From: Clostridia bacterium
GTDB lineage: Bacteria > Bacillota > Clostridia > Oscillospirales > CAG-272
Length of the DNA: 64,000 nucleotides
Reading direction: 5' to 3'
Assembly: GCA_017504205.1 (NCBI GenBank)
Contig: JAFVRO010000014.1
Coordinates: forward strand, 1 to 64,000
The first letter of the stretch is position 1. Each line of letters opens with the position of its first letter. The notes beneath the pieces were generated by a model. That model was given only the letters and a program-made list of their open reading frames with translations, made no database searches and had not been told where the DNA came from. A program made the translations under genes and the position numbers. Below are positions 50,544 through 59,389 of the stretch, piece after piece.

Positions 50544-53090
50544 TTGAAAATGAAGAAATCCCGTACACGGAAAAGGTTTTGGAAGATTTTTACTGCATTC
50601 TTCCTTATTGGATCGTTTGCTTGCAGTGTTGCGGTTATTGGAGGTGCGCTTTGGGTGGACAGAAGCTTTGATAAGGTACCTGACATATCAAAATTCAGCT
50701 CTGATGCGTTGAAGCGCAACACTACGTTATACTATTATGAATTTAATGACAGAGTAGCGCGCAAGGGGGAAGCGCGTGTTTTTGAAGAAAAGGTATACGG
50801 TGGGCAAAACAGTATTCCCGTTGAATATTCTGAGATGCCTACTAATTTGATAAACGCGTTTATTGCCATCGAGGACAAGAGGTTTTATGATCATCACGGT
50901 ATCGACTTTTGGCGCACGCTTGGCGCAGGATTAAATTACGTTCTTAATTCGGGATCAAGCTACGGCGGATCGACAATAACGCAACAGGTAGTGAAAAATA
51001 TTACAGGCTACAGTGAATACAGTGTAAGGCGAAAAATTCAGGAGATGATATTTGCGTCAGCTCTTGAAGAGAGGCTTTCCAAGCAACAGATACTTGAGCT
51101 TTATCTCAACATAATCAATCTGGCGCACGGGAACTACGGTGTTGGGGGAGCGGCGAAATACTATTTTTCAAAAACTGTTGGGGAGCTTACGCTGACGGAG
51201 TGTGCCGCGCTTGCGGCTATAACGAGCAGTCCGTCAAGATTTGAGCCAATAAGGCATCCCGATGCCAACCGCACACGGCGTAACATGATCCTTGGTCTTA
51301 TGCTCGAGCAGGAGTATATCACTGAGGAGCAGTATAATACGAGTGTGGCAGAGGAGCTTGAATTGAAGGTTGATGACGTTGAGAAGACAGACGGAATAAA
51401 TTCATGGTACGTTGATATGGCAATTGAGGATGTCATAGACGACCTTTGCAGTAAGTGTGGGTACACGCAGGAGTCGGCATCCGAGCTTGTTCTGCGCGGC
51501 GGTCTGAGTATCTATCTTGCGATAGATCCGGAAATACAAAGTTCTATGGAAAGATATTATCTTGACGATACGAATTTTTCTGAAAAGTCGGGGGGCGAAA
51601 ATGCCGAGTCTGCGGCTATTATTATTGACAGTCGCACGGGTGATATACTTGGTGTGGTCGGAGCACGTGGGCAAAAAAGCGGAAACCGCATTCTGAATCA
51701 CGCGACGCAGGCACTCCACGCAACGGGATCTGTAATCAAGCCACTTTCTGTTTATACGCCCGCGCTCGAAAAGGACATTATCAATTATGCGAGTGTTTAT
51801 GACGATACACCGTTCAGCTTTGAGCGATCGGATAAATCCGTGCGTGATACGGTAGGATGGCCAAAAAACGCTAATAATGCGTATCGCGGGCTGACAAACA
51901 TCAACTATGCCGTGAGATATTCAACCAACACGGTAGCCGTAAAGGTCTTGTCCGATTTGGGCCTTGACGAATCCTTTGATTTCCTTTCAAACAGGCTCAG
52001 GATGAGCAGTCTTATTCCGAAAGCAACTCTTGCCGGCGGCACTGAAATAAGCGACAAAAGCTATGTTTCTTTGGCTTTGGGGCAGATGTGCTACGGTGTA
52101 ACGCTCAAGGAGATTACGGCTGCTTATTCCGTTCTTGCATCTGGAGGATATTACAACAGGCCGCGCTCATATTTTGAAGTCAGGGATGCAGATGGAAAGG
52201 TTTTGCTATCAACTGTCGAAGAGCCCGAAAGAGTGATAGGTTCTGACACTGCGTGCATAATGACTAAGCTATTGCAGAACGTCGTGGATTCAGGAACTGC
52301 CAAAAGCATTACACTTGATGCATTCGTGGATTGTGCGGCAAAAACGGGAACGACTCAGGGAGATCGGGACAAGTGGACTATCGGATACACTCCGTATTAT
52401 ATTTGTGGCGTATGGTACGGTTTTGAGAGGACGGATGAAATTCCCGAATTAAAAAAGAATCCTGCGGTAAAAATTTGGGACTCTCTCATGACGGAAGCTC
52501 ATAGGAAATATATAAGCGGTGGCGAAACTCCTGAGAGGTTCGTGCTTGACGAAGGTGTGACAGGGGCAATATATTGTGTTGATTCGGGAAAGCTTATGAC
52601 GGACGTATGCGGATGTGATCCGCGGGGAGACAGATCACAATACGGATATTTCAAAAAAGGTACTCAGCCGTCTTCACGGTGCGACGTACACGTTCCTGTA
52701 AGATATGATTCGGTTTGCGGAGGCGTTGCCGGGGATAAATGCCCCCTTGAAAACTGCGATTATGTTGGACTTTTAAGGATTGAGCGGTCATTTCCAAAGG
52801 ATATCCGCATAGCAGACGGTCAATACACATACAGAAACGTATTGACTGAAGCTCACACTCACATTCCGACTCTTCCCTTTTACTCATCACTATACAAAGA
52901 GGGAGAGTATTCGGGAACGAGTACCGCAGAAAAGCAGTTCAATATGGGGTGTCCCTGCGAGCATTCTGATAACGGAGAGTCCTTTAAGGACGAGGCGGAG
53001 TTGGAAGAGGTAGAGGATATCACTGAGGATGGCGGAGCAACATTACCGTATACCGGAACAGATGCACCGCGACCGTTCGATCCGGAATGA
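50544..53090 (+). CDS. Class A penicillin-binding protein (transglycosylase/transpeptidase)
   Basis: 848 residues. A short basic tail, one membrane anchor (about 17-40), then a GT51 glycosyltransferase domain (AIEDKRFYDHHGIDFWRTLG, GGSTITQQVVKN, RKIQEMIFASALEE) that polymerises lipid II, and a transpeptidase domain with the nucleophile in GSVIKPLS, STN in RYSTNTVAV, and KTG in AAKTGTTQGD. A Cys- and Glu-rich C-terminal tail follows. The start is TTG at 50544, seven bases after GGAG; the next ATG (50550) would leave 13 bases. No promoter could be assigned with confidence. Confidence 0.95.
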   Translation: MKMKKSRTRKRFWKIFTAFFLIGSFACSVAVIGGALWVDRSFDKVPDISKFSSDALKRNTTLYYYEFNDRVARKGEARVFEEKVYGGQNSIPVEYSEMPTNLINAFIAIEDKRFYDHHGIDFWRTLGAGLNYVLNSGSSYGGSTITQQVVKNITGYSEYSVRRKIQEMIFASALEERLSKQQILELYLNIINLAHGNYGVGGAAKYYFSKTVGELTLTECAALAAITSSPSRFEPIRHPDANRTRRNMILGLMLEQEYITEEQYNTSVAEELELKVDDVEKTDGINSWYVDMAIEDVIDDLCSKCGYTQESASELVLRGGLSIYLAIDPEIQSSMERYYLDDTNFSEKSGGENAESAAIIIDSRTGDILGVVGARGQKSGNRILNHATQALHATGSVIKPLSVYTPALEKDIINYASVYDDTPFSFERSDKSVRDTVGWPKNANNAYRGLTNINYAVRYSTNTVAVKVLSDLGLDESFDFLSNRLRMSSLIPKATLAGGTEISDKSYVSLALGQMCYGVTLKEITAAYSVLASGGYYNRPRSYFEVRDADGKVLLSTVEEPERVIGSDTACIMTKLLQNVVDSGTAKSITLDAFVDCAAKTGTTQGDRDKWTIGYTPYYICGVWYGFERTDEIPELKKNPAVKIWDSLMTEAHRKYISGGETPERFVLDEGVTGAIYCVDSGKLMTDVCGCDPRGDRSQYGYFKKGTQPSSRCDVHVPVRYDSVCGGVAGDKCPLENCDYVGLLRIERSFPKDIRIADGQYTYRNVLTEAHTHIPTLPFYSSLYKEGEYSGTSTAEKQFNMGCPCEHSDNGESFKDEAELEEVEDITEDGGATLPYTGTDAPRPFDPE

Positions 53091-53119
53091 CCGTATCGCA
53101 TAATACGACAAAAATCCCC

Positions 53120-53148
53120 TTGACAAAGAGCGCGGAATATTGTAAAAT
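53120..53148 (+). promoter_or_regulatory. Sigma-A promoter of the 53180 gene
   Basis: TTGACA (53120-53125), 17 bases, TAAAAT (53143-53148), about 30 bases before the ATG. Confidence 0.85.
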
Positions 53149-53179
53149 ACTGTTGTAACTTTTATTGGAGGACCGCATT

Positions 53180-53539
53180 ATGACTAAAGGGCGCATAAAA
53201 TCGATCAGAATAAAAACAGTATTATTTACCACGGTAGCCTTGGCATTGGCGATTGCTGCGTTTTTGGGAGCATTTACCTCCTGCAAAAAAGAGGAACAAA
53301 GTGACAGAGCCTTGTGCATAAGTGCGACAAAGCGTGCGGTGCGTACTGAGCTCGGGGATGCAGATTTCAACTTTTGTCCTGACAGTGAGTTTTCAGTAAG
53401 GAAGCAGGATGACGGAAGTTATAAGGTCAGAGGTTCACTCATCGAGAAAAAATCAGATACCGGTAAAAAGGTAACTCATTATTTTACCGCGATAATCCGA
53501 GGGGAATCATTCGGGGACGTAACCCTGATATGGGGATAA
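53180..53539 (+). CDS. Small lipoprotein of unknown function
   Basis: 119 residues: a basic N-terminus, a hydrophobic segment and a probable lipoprotein cleavage site at FTSCKK, then an 80-residue domain with DFNFCPDSEFSVRKQDDGSY and KKVTHYFTAIIRGESFGDVT. The domain looks like a small beta-rich fold. No family recognised. The start at 53180 is set by GGAGG eight bases upstream. It is a single-gene unit with its own promoter and terminator. Confidence 0.75.
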   Translation: MTKGRIKSIRIKTVLFTTVALALAIAAFLGAFTSCKKEEQSDRALCISATKRAVRTELGDADFNFCPDSEFSVRKQDDGSYKVRGSLIEKKSDTGKKVTHYFTAIIRGESFGDVTLIWG

Positions 53540-53550
53540 AGAGATAATAT

Positions 53551-53585
53551 AAAAACAAGGCTGATCGGGCAGCCTTGTTTTTTTA
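53551..53585. terminator. Bidirectional terminator between the lipoprotein gene and nagB
   Basis: A 13-base perfect stem (53551-53563 with 53570-53582) and a six-base loop, with T7 on the plus strand and A5 on the left flank. Confidence 0.92.
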
Positions 53586-53587
53586 CT

Positions 53588-54310
53588 TTAGCCGTTATAA
53601 GCGTCCTCGTCGCAGATGAGGGTAACATTGGGATGAAGCTTAAGTATCGTTGCAGGACATTTGGTTTCAATGGTTTCGCCAAGCATTTTTGCTATTGCGT
53701 CGTGCTTACTCTTGCCGCTTGCCATGATAATTATTCTCTTCGCCTTGAAGATGGATGCAATACCCATAGTAAGAGCCTGCTTCGGCACGTCATCTATTGA
53801 GTCGAAGAATCTTGCGTTTGCCTTGATGGTGCTATCGGTAAGATCCGTGAGATGTGTATTGGGATAGAGAATGTCGCCCGGCTCGTTGAAGCCGATATGT
53901 CCGTTCTGACCGATACCAAGTATCTGGAGATCAACTCCGCCCAAGGAATCAATGAGCTTCTCGTAATCTGCGCAGAAGGCGTCGGGATCCTTTGCGGTTC
54001 CGTCGGGAACGTTGGTGTTTGCGAGGTTTATATTGACCTTGCTGAAAAGGTGGTAATTCATAAAATATCTGTAACTTTGGTCATTATCCGGAGTGATGGG
54101 ATAATACTCATCGAGATTTACGGTTGTGATTTTTGAAAAATCAAGTTTACCGTCCTGATAATCTTTAACGAGGCAGGCATACATACCCTCGGGGGTTGAA
54201 CCGGTAGCGAGTCCGAGAACCGAATCAGGCTTCTCACAGATCTGCTTTGAAAGCTCGCCGGCAGCGGTGGCTGACATTTCGTCATAATTCTTGCATACAA
54301 TAACCTTCAT
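53588..54310 (-). CDS. nagB: Glucosamine-6-phosphate deaminase
   Basis: A 240-residue isomerase/deaminase converting glucosamine 6-phosphate to fructose 6-phosphate and ammonia. Motifs: LGLATGSTPEGMYACLVKDY (phosphate site), TVNLDEYYPITPDNDQSYRY with the catalytic Asp, and LGIGQNGHIGFNEPG with the His-Asp-Glu relay. The start at 54310 is set by GGAGG nine bases upstream, and an earlier in-frame start would overlap the cyclase fusion gene. It is the last gene of the XRE operon. Confidence 0.95.
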   Translation of the reverse strand: MKVIVCKNYDEMSATAAGELSKQICEKPDSVLGLATGSTPEGMYACLVKDYQDGKLDFSKITTVNLDEYYPITPDNDQSYRYFMNYHLFSKVNINLANTNVPDGTAKDPDAFCADYEKLIDSLGGVDLQILGIGQNGHIGFNEPGDILYPNTHLTDLTDSTIKANARFFDSIDDVPKQALTMGIASIFKAKRIIIMASGKSKHDAIAKMLGETIETKCPATILKLHPNVTLICDEDAYNG

Positions 54311-54344
54311 AATAATTGTTCCTCCAATATATAAAAATATAAAA

Positions 54345-55445
54345 TTATCTTTCAATAAGCACTGCGCGGCAGGGAGAGCCTTCGCAGCCCTTTATTTTGA
54401 GCGGCAGGGCGCAAAGATCGTATACGCCTTCCTTAACAAGAGAGAGGTCGATTCCCTCCAACACCACTATTGCCTCGCTGAGAAGTTCTCGGTGAACCTC
54501 TACGGAGCATTCGGGTCTGCTTATGCTTTGGTTTTCGCAGCCTATAAGCACTATACCACGTTCCGCAAGTATTTTAGCAACACCCTTTGCAAAATGCACG
54601 TTTCCTTTGATCAGGAGTCGTGTGCAGTCCACGGGAACATTTTCCTCAACGAATCTTGCGTCGACGTCGCTTTGACTCTCAAGAACGTATGCGCTTCCCA
54701 TGCATTTATACAGTGAAATGGCATCTATAGCGGCGCCGTCTTTGACGAAATGCTTTGGGGCGTCAAGGTGCGTTGCGTTGTGCACGCACATATTCAGGTC
54801 AGTTACGTTGCATTCGTCCCCGTTTGACATATCTTTGACTCTTTTTAGCGTGGGGCCGGTATCTCCGGGGTAAACGGTAGCAGAGGTAAGCTCACGGGTG
54901 ATATCGTAGATATAATAATCCTTTTTCTCGGCGACTACGGCTTCGTAGGCAACTCTTTCCTGACCATCCATAAGATATATTATTCCGCAATACTCAAATC
55001 CGTTCTTCTCAAGCATCTTTCTCATGGGAATATTTCCGGTATGGGTATCCACTCTGATGCTTCCGACATTGTTATCGCGGCACAGGGATTTGATATAATC
55101 AATTATATGCTTACCGAGACCTTTATAACGGTATTTTTTGGATATTGCAATTCTGTGCAACGCGAAATATCTGCCCGACGTATTCCACTGTCCCTCGAAT
55201 ATCTGCTCATACGTTGGCTCCCCTGTACGAAGTGTGGTAAAAACGGCTATGATCTGCTCTTTGCCGTCTATATCATCACAAACAACGTATGACTGTCCTT
55301 TAACAATGTCTTCTTTGACAATATCTCTTGACGGATAACCGTATTGCCACTGATCAATTCCAAGCTTTCCAAGGGATTGTCTTGCATCAGCGATTATTAC
55401 CATTATGCTATCGATATCAGATTTTTTTGAAATGCGGATCTTCAT
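54345..55445 (-). CDS. Fusion of a GNAT acetyltransferase and a cyclase/kynurenine-formamidase-like domain
   Basis: 366 residues. Residues 1-172 are a GNAT acetyltransferase with the acetyl-CoA loop KYRYKGLGKHI (104-114) and NIPMRKMLEKNGFEYCGIIY at its end. Residues 176-366 are a cyclase-family (PF04199) hydrolase: YYIYDITRELTSATVYPGDT and the metal motif VHNATHLDAPKH (221-232; His222, His226, Asp228, His232). Cyclase relatives hydrolyse N-formylkynurenine or other amides. The two domains are usually separate genes. The operon with nagB and a lipoprotein suggests an amino sugar or cell-wall link, but the substrates are unknown. Confidence 0.85.
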   Translation of the reverse strand: MKIRISKKSDIDSIMVIIADARQSLGKLGIDQWQYGYPSRDIVKEDIVKGQSYVVCDDIDGKEQIIAVFTTLRTGEPTYEQIFEGQWNTSGRYFALHRIAISKKYRYKGLGKHIIDYIKSLCRDNNVGSIRVDTHTGNIPMRKMLEKNGFEYCGIIYLMDGQERVAYEAVVAEKKDYYIYDITRELTSATVYPGDTGPTLKRVKDMSNGDECNVTDLNMCVHNATHLDAPKHFVKDGAAIDAISLYKCMGSAYVLESQSDVDARFVEENVPVDCTRLLIKGNVHFAKGVAKILAERGIVLIGCENQSISRPECSVEVHRELLSEAIVVLEGIDLSLVKEGVYDLCALPLKIKGCEGSPCRAVLIER

Positions 55446-55469
55446 TTAATATTCCTCCGAGCGGTTAAG

Positions 55470-55859
55470 TTATTTCAATTTATCAAGCTCTTCGCACTCA
55501 TGACAGAGTTCCGTTCTTCCCTTTTCGAGTGCTTCGGCAAGGGTCGAGCTTTCTGCGTTATCTGCAGTTTTTACAAATATGCAATCTGCGTTTGTGTGAT
55601 ATATCGGAAGGTCTCCATACCAATAAACCGTATGCTGACCGTCAAGGCCGTACGGATATTCGGTTTCGGTATCAGAGTCAGCTTGGTATTCGGAATCCTT
55701 CTTTTCCGAATCAATAAATTCTGCGTACATTGAGTCGATAGCATCGGGAGTTATTGAGCTACCGGTGCCGAGCGGATCGCGGGATATACGGTTTGAGCAG
55801 GACGGAAGGACTGCAACCAGCAGTATAGCCAATACAATGGCAGGCAGACGTTTGTTCAT
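55470..55859 (-). CDS. Small lipoprotein with a C-terminal cysteine/histidine motif
   Basis: 129 residues: a lipoprotein signal ending LPSCS, an acidic spacer, then a small domain ending PIYHTNADCIFVKTADN and LAEALEKGRTELCHEC. The His/Cys...CxxC pattern resembles a short metal-binding knuckle seen at the ends of other exported Clostridia proteins; metal binding is inferred. The start at 55859 is preferred to the GTG at 55868, which overlaps the AGAGG ribosome site. It lies between the XRE regulator and the fusion gene. Confidence 0.72.
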   Translation of the reverse strand: MNKRLPAIVLAILLVAVLPSCSNRISRDPLGTGSSITPDAIDSMYAEFIDSEKKDSEYQADSDTETEYPYGLDGQHTVYWYGDLPIYHTNADCIFVKTADNAESSTLAEALEKGRTELCHECEELDKLK

Positions 55860-55871
55860 TCCACGCACCTC

Positions 55872-56762
55872 TTAATATCCGTATCCGTCATCTGACAGCA
55901 TTTTTTCGAGAACGGACATTTTGCTTGAGGCATACTCATATGCGCTTTTATAGTCGGAAATTTCTCTGCAGCAAACCTCAAGATCGCACAGTATATCGTA
56001 CAGTAAGGGAGTGATTATGACGTTTTCCGACCTAAGAACAGTCTGAAGTATTACGGTAGCTCCTTTGTAATCATTTGATAATATAAGTTTTTTTGCTTCA
56101 AGTACAGAACCCAGGTACGCATTTTCATCATCAAATTCATCGGTTGCGTCATCATTGCCGTTTTCAATTTTTTCACACGCGACAACAAAACGGCAGAACG
56201 GATCAGAGAATGACAATCCGTCAAAAGTCCTTGGGATACTTTCCTCAGAGTACACCGTATGGGATATTTTACTGTTCAAATAGCGAAAATATACTGATAT
56301 CTCAGAGATTATGTTGTCAGTATAATATGCCGATAAAGCGCAATATCTGACCGCCTCGTCAAAAAAGCCTGCCGCCGAGCGGATACGGCCCTCTGCAAAC
56401 AAGGACTTGGCAATATTTACACTGCATCCTGCCAGGATCAGGGCGATCTCGTCATCATTTGTATCAAGTCCACCAAGGCAGAGGCTGCGGCACATTCTGT
56501 ACTCACCGGACATATATGCGCGTTTGATGTTTTCCATATTATTGATCTTAAGGTAGATAGCCTCGGATCCTTCATCGGCAATAAGGTATCCCGCGGGGAC
56601 TTTAAGGCGTTCAGCGAGATAAACAAGCGTTGGGAGTGACGGAAGTGCGGAGCCATTCTCTATCTGACTGAGCATATTTCGGGTTATGCTATCCCCCGCA
56701 AGCTCTGACTGCGTCATCATTTTTGCCGTTCTCAGGCTTTTTATCTTTTCGCCGATCCTCAT
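55872..56762 (-). CDS. XRE family regulator with helical repeats
   Basis: 296 residues. Residues 1-65 are a HTH_3 DNA-binding domain (RIGEKIKSLRTAKMMTQSEL, NMLSQIENGSALPSLPTLVY). The remaining 230 residues look like TPR-type repeats, as in Rgg, PlcR and similar regulators that bind a peptide or protein partner. It leads an operon with a lipoprotein, the GNAT-cyclase fusion and nagB, and it has its own promoter. The signal and targets are unknown. Confidence 0.85.
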   Translation of the reverse strand: MRIGEKIKSLRTAKMMTQSELAGDSITRNMLSQIENGSALPSLPTLVYLAERLKVPAGYLIADEGSEAIYLKINNMENIKRAYMSGEYRMCRSLCLGGLDTNDDEIALILAGCSVNIAKSLFAEGRIRSAAGFFDEAVRYCALSAYYTDNIISEISVYFRYLNSKISHTVYSEESIPRTFDGLSFSDPFCRFVVACEKIENGNDDATDEFDDENAYLGSVLEAKKLILSNDYKGATVILQTVLRSENVIITPLLYDILCDLEVCCREISDYKSAYEYASSKMSVLEKMLSDDGYGY

Positions 56763-56809
56763 ATTTTTCTCCCGTAATCATGGTGATGTAAGCATTATTT
56801 ACCCTCAGT

Positions 56810-56838
56810 ATTATATCACACCTCATGCACAATTTCAA
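56810..56838 (-). promoter_or_regulatory. Sigma-A promoter of the XRE-nagB operon
   Basis: On the minus strand, TTGAAA (56833-56838), 17 bases, TATAAT (56810-56815). Confidence 0.8.
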
Positions 56839-56970
56839 GTGCTCTGCGTGATTTTTTTATAAATTTACGAAATTACTGTTTTAATATAATTTAATGTCGA
56901 GCAAGCGTATTTCACGGCGAAAGGACGTCAAAAAAATTAGCATAATTTTATTTATTTCCCTTTATTTTTA

Positions 56971-56999
56971 TTGACAAAACTTTTGAACCGTGTTATAAT
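56971..56999 (+). promoter_or_regulatory. Consensus sigma-A promoter of the SH3-like protein gene
   Basis: TTGACA (56971-56976), 17 bases, TATAAT (56994-56999), both perfect, with an AAAGGAG ribosome site downstream. Confidence 0.9.
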
Positions 57000-57051
57000 A
57001 TCAACAGTGAATAGGTCAAGCGACCGAGTCTAAAACAAAGGAGAAAGAAAA

Positions 57052-58122
57052 ATGTCCAGTACAGCAAAAAAAATCATCATTTTGGTCGGCAGTGCAGCAG
57101 TGTTGTTAGCAGTTTTGCTTATTATTTTATTCACTTGCGGCGGCAACAACAATCCCGAGAACCCTATCGACAGTGACAGCGAGTCTGAAAGCATCGGCGG
57201 CCTCCCCACCCCCGAGGATTCAGAATCCGAAACAGAAGAGCCCGGTGATTCAACCACAGATCCGGTTGAAACGCCCACAGAAGAGTCTGATCAGACTACG
57301 GAAGAGCCTGCAGACGGAACTACCGACACACCCAATCAGTCCACTGAGACCTCCGGTACTACCACACCCGAGACAAACACTTCAACCCCAAAACCCGAGA
57401 CAAACACTAATAAGCCCGAGGACAAGCCCTCTGAGCCATCCAACGTTGAGGTGTTTGATCACAAGTCTGACACAATATACATAACCGCAAGCAACGTTTA
57501 TACAAGAAAGGCTGCGTTGGTTGCTGAATATACCGAATACACGATAGTTCACTACCGTGACAGTTACGAAAGAATAGCCAGCAGCCAGAATTGGAGCTGC
57601 ATCAACATTGACGGTATTTACTGCTATATTCTCAATGAGTATATAAGTACCACAGAGCCGCCTGAAATAGTTGATACGCCCGAGGATACAGAGCCTCCTG
57701 TTGATCCTGACGATCCCTCTATCAATCCCGATGATCCTGATAACCCCGGTACTCCTGCAGTTCCCGGTGAGTTTGTAGAAGACAACTCTGTTTATTATGT
57801 ACAGACTTGGGGCGTTAACGTCCGTTACACACCTGAGGTAATCGGAAGCTTCGGCGACAAGGAAAACAATGTTGCAGGTCACTTCGGATACGGTGATGCA
57901 ATCCAGGCGATCGCATCTAACGGCAGATGGATAAGAATTTCCTTCAATAAGGATGGTGCAAGCTACGTTTGCTACGTTGCTATCACCTCATCCGTTGACG
58001 GAAGTGCTATTCTTTCCAAGACCCCTCCCACGCCCATCGAGCCTCCAACTCCCGAGGATACCACCAATACACCCGTTGTGACAGAGCCCTCCACCGAGAC
58101 CGAGGAGCAGCCCTCAAAGTAA
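57052..58122 (+). CDS. Membrane-anchored protein with two SH3-like domains and Thr/Pro/Glu-rich linkers
   Basis: 356 residues. One membrane helix (about 8-27) is followed by a long Ser/Thr/Pro/Glu spacer (about 33-128), a first bacterial SH3-like domain (about 135-205, DTIYITASNVYTRKAALVAE), a second Pro/Asp-rich linker (about 208-240), a second SH3-like domain (about 245-315, YYVQTWGVNVRYTPEVIGSF) and a Pro/Thr/Glu tail. Such domains bind cell-wall peptides or glycans. The protein is probably a surface protein held at the membrane and spanning the wall. It has a perfect promoter, so it may be abundant. No catalytic domain is seen. Confidence 0.82.
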   Translation: MSSTAKKIIILVGSAAVLLAVLLIILFTCGGNNNPENPIDSDSESESIGGLPTPEDSESETEEPGDSTTDPVETPTEESDQTTEEPADGTTDTPNQSTETSGTTTPETNTSTPKPETNTNKPEDKPSEPSNVEVFDHKSDTIYITASNVYTRKAALVAEYTEYTIVHYRDSYERIASSQNWSCINIDGIYCYILNEYISTTEPPEIVDTPEDTEPPVDPDDPSINPDDPDNPGTPAVPGEFVEDNSVYYVQTWGVNVRYTPEVIGSFGDKENNVAGHFGYGDAIQAIASNGRWIRISFNKDGASYVCYVAITSSVDGSAILSKTPPTPIEPPTPEDTTNTPVVTEPSTETEEQPSK

Positions 58123-58138
58123 TTTCTATTAACTAATT

Positions 58139-58175
58139 AAGCACCTCAAGGCTTATGCTTTGAGGTGCTTTTGTG
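58139..58175. terminator. Terminator between the SH3-like gene and the rRNA methyltransferase gene
   Basis: An 11-base perfect stem (58139-58149 with 58160-58170) and a ten-base loop with a T-rich plus-strand tail. Confidence 0.85.
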
Positions 58176-58179
58176 TTTA

Positions 58180-59364
58180 TCAATGTTTATCTTTATTACT
58201 GTGATGCTTATGCACTGCATCGGGCTTTCTTGCAGTAGCGGGACGGAAGAACTGATATAGATTACACGGGATCATACCGTTGTAGAGCTTTCTGATCTTA
58301 TCAGCGCGTCTGCCGTAGAGCTTTTCAAAATAATCGCAGGAGGTGATGACGTATATCTGCCACGGTGAGAGTTTTGAAAATTCAAAGCCCATTTTACGGT
58401 AGAGGCGTTCGACGTCGAGCTTTTCGCCCATTCTTTCCCCGTATGGAGGGTTACAGATGATAGTTCCTTTTCTGCCTTCGGGACGGTGCTGAGAGATCGT
58501 CAGCGCATCCATTCTGAAGGTTTTTACATATTTACCGACACCTGCACGGTCGGCGTTGGATCTTGCAAGCTCGACACACAACGGGTCTATATCAGATGCG
58601 AAAACCTCGAAGGATGCGTCGGGTATGATTTTAGCGCGAGCCTCTTCCCTTGCCCGTTTCCAGCTGTCCTCGGGGATTGACTCGAAGCGTTCGGACACGA
58701 AGCGACGGTTAAGTCCGGGGGCGATATTGCACATCAGCATAGCGGCCTCAATTGCAATCGTTCCCGACCCGCAGAAGGGATCCCACAGTAGAACGTCATC
58801 ACGCAGATGGGCGTTTATTGCCATAGCGGCGGCAAGAGTTTCTCTCAACGGTGCGATACCTGCATCGGGGCGGTATCCTCGTTTATGAAGTGGGATACCG
58901 GTGGTATCTATCATCACGGTAGCTACGTCCTTGAAAATGAAGAACTCTATCTGATATTTGTTACCGCTTTCTTCAAACCACTCTATGCCGTAGCAGCTTT
59001 TAAGGCGATCTACGGCGGCTTTTTTTATGATGCTCTGACAGTCGGGGATCGACGTGAGCAGGCTCCGTATCGAATGGCCTTTTACAGGGAATGCGTCCTC
59101 GGGGCCGATCCAATCATCGAGCGGCAATGCTTTTACTCCGTCGTAAAGCTCGGTAAACGTATGGGCTTCAAAAGAGCCGAGTTTAACGTATATACGCTCC
59201 GCACATCTGAGGTTTATATTGGCACGGGCTATATCGTCGAGCGTGCCTTCAAAGGTAATTCTGCCGTCCATAGTATCAATGCGGCGGCATCCCAAGGCAT
59301 CAATTTCGTCGCCAAGATATTTTTCAAGTCCGAACAGGCAGGTTGCAACAAGTTGTAGTTTCAT
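58180..59364 (-). CDS. THUMP-domain class I rRNA methyltransferase (RlmL/YpsC type)
   Basis: 394 residues. A THUMP-like N-terminal part (about 1-165) is followed by a Rossmann methyltransferase: LLWDPFCGSGTIAIEAAMLM (SAM site, about 195-214) and TIICNPPYGERMGE with the NPPY catalytic motif of N-methyltransferases. Homologues make m2G in 23S rRNA (RlmL) or act on tRNA. The start at 59364 is chosen because an upstream ATG would overlap the preceding gene by 41 bases; AAAGAGA lies upstream. It follows the 59390 gene closely. Confidence 0.9.
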   Translation of the reverse strand: MKLQLVATCLFGLEKYLGDEIDALGCRRIDTMDGRITFEGTLDDIARANINLRCAERIYVKLGSFEAHTFTELYDGVKALPLDDWIGPEDAFPVKGHSIRSLLTSIPDCQSIIKKAAVDRLKSCYGIEWFEESGNKYQIEFFIFKDVATVMIDTTGIPLHKRGYRPDAGIAPLRETLAAAMAINAHLRDDVLLWDPFCGSGTIAIEAAMLMCNIAPGLNRRFVSERFESIPEDSWKRAREEARAKIIPDASFEVFASDIDPLCVELARSNADRAGVGKYVKTFRMDALTISQHRPEGRKGTIICNPPYGERMGEKLDVERLYRKMGFEFSKLSPWQIYVITSCDYFEKLYGRRADKIRKLYNGMIPCNLYQFFRPATARKPDAVHKHHSNKDKH

Positions 59365-59389
59365 AGCGTTTCTCTTTACAGGATAAATA

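Noticed and set aside
57180-57440. Repetitive-looking DNA
   Set aside because: It codes for a Thr/Pro/Glu-rich linker; no regular repeat unit or spacers, so not a CRISPR array or satellite.
58807-59358. 183-codon open frame on the plus strand
   Set aside because: Antisense to the rRNA methyltransferase, which has clear family motifs.
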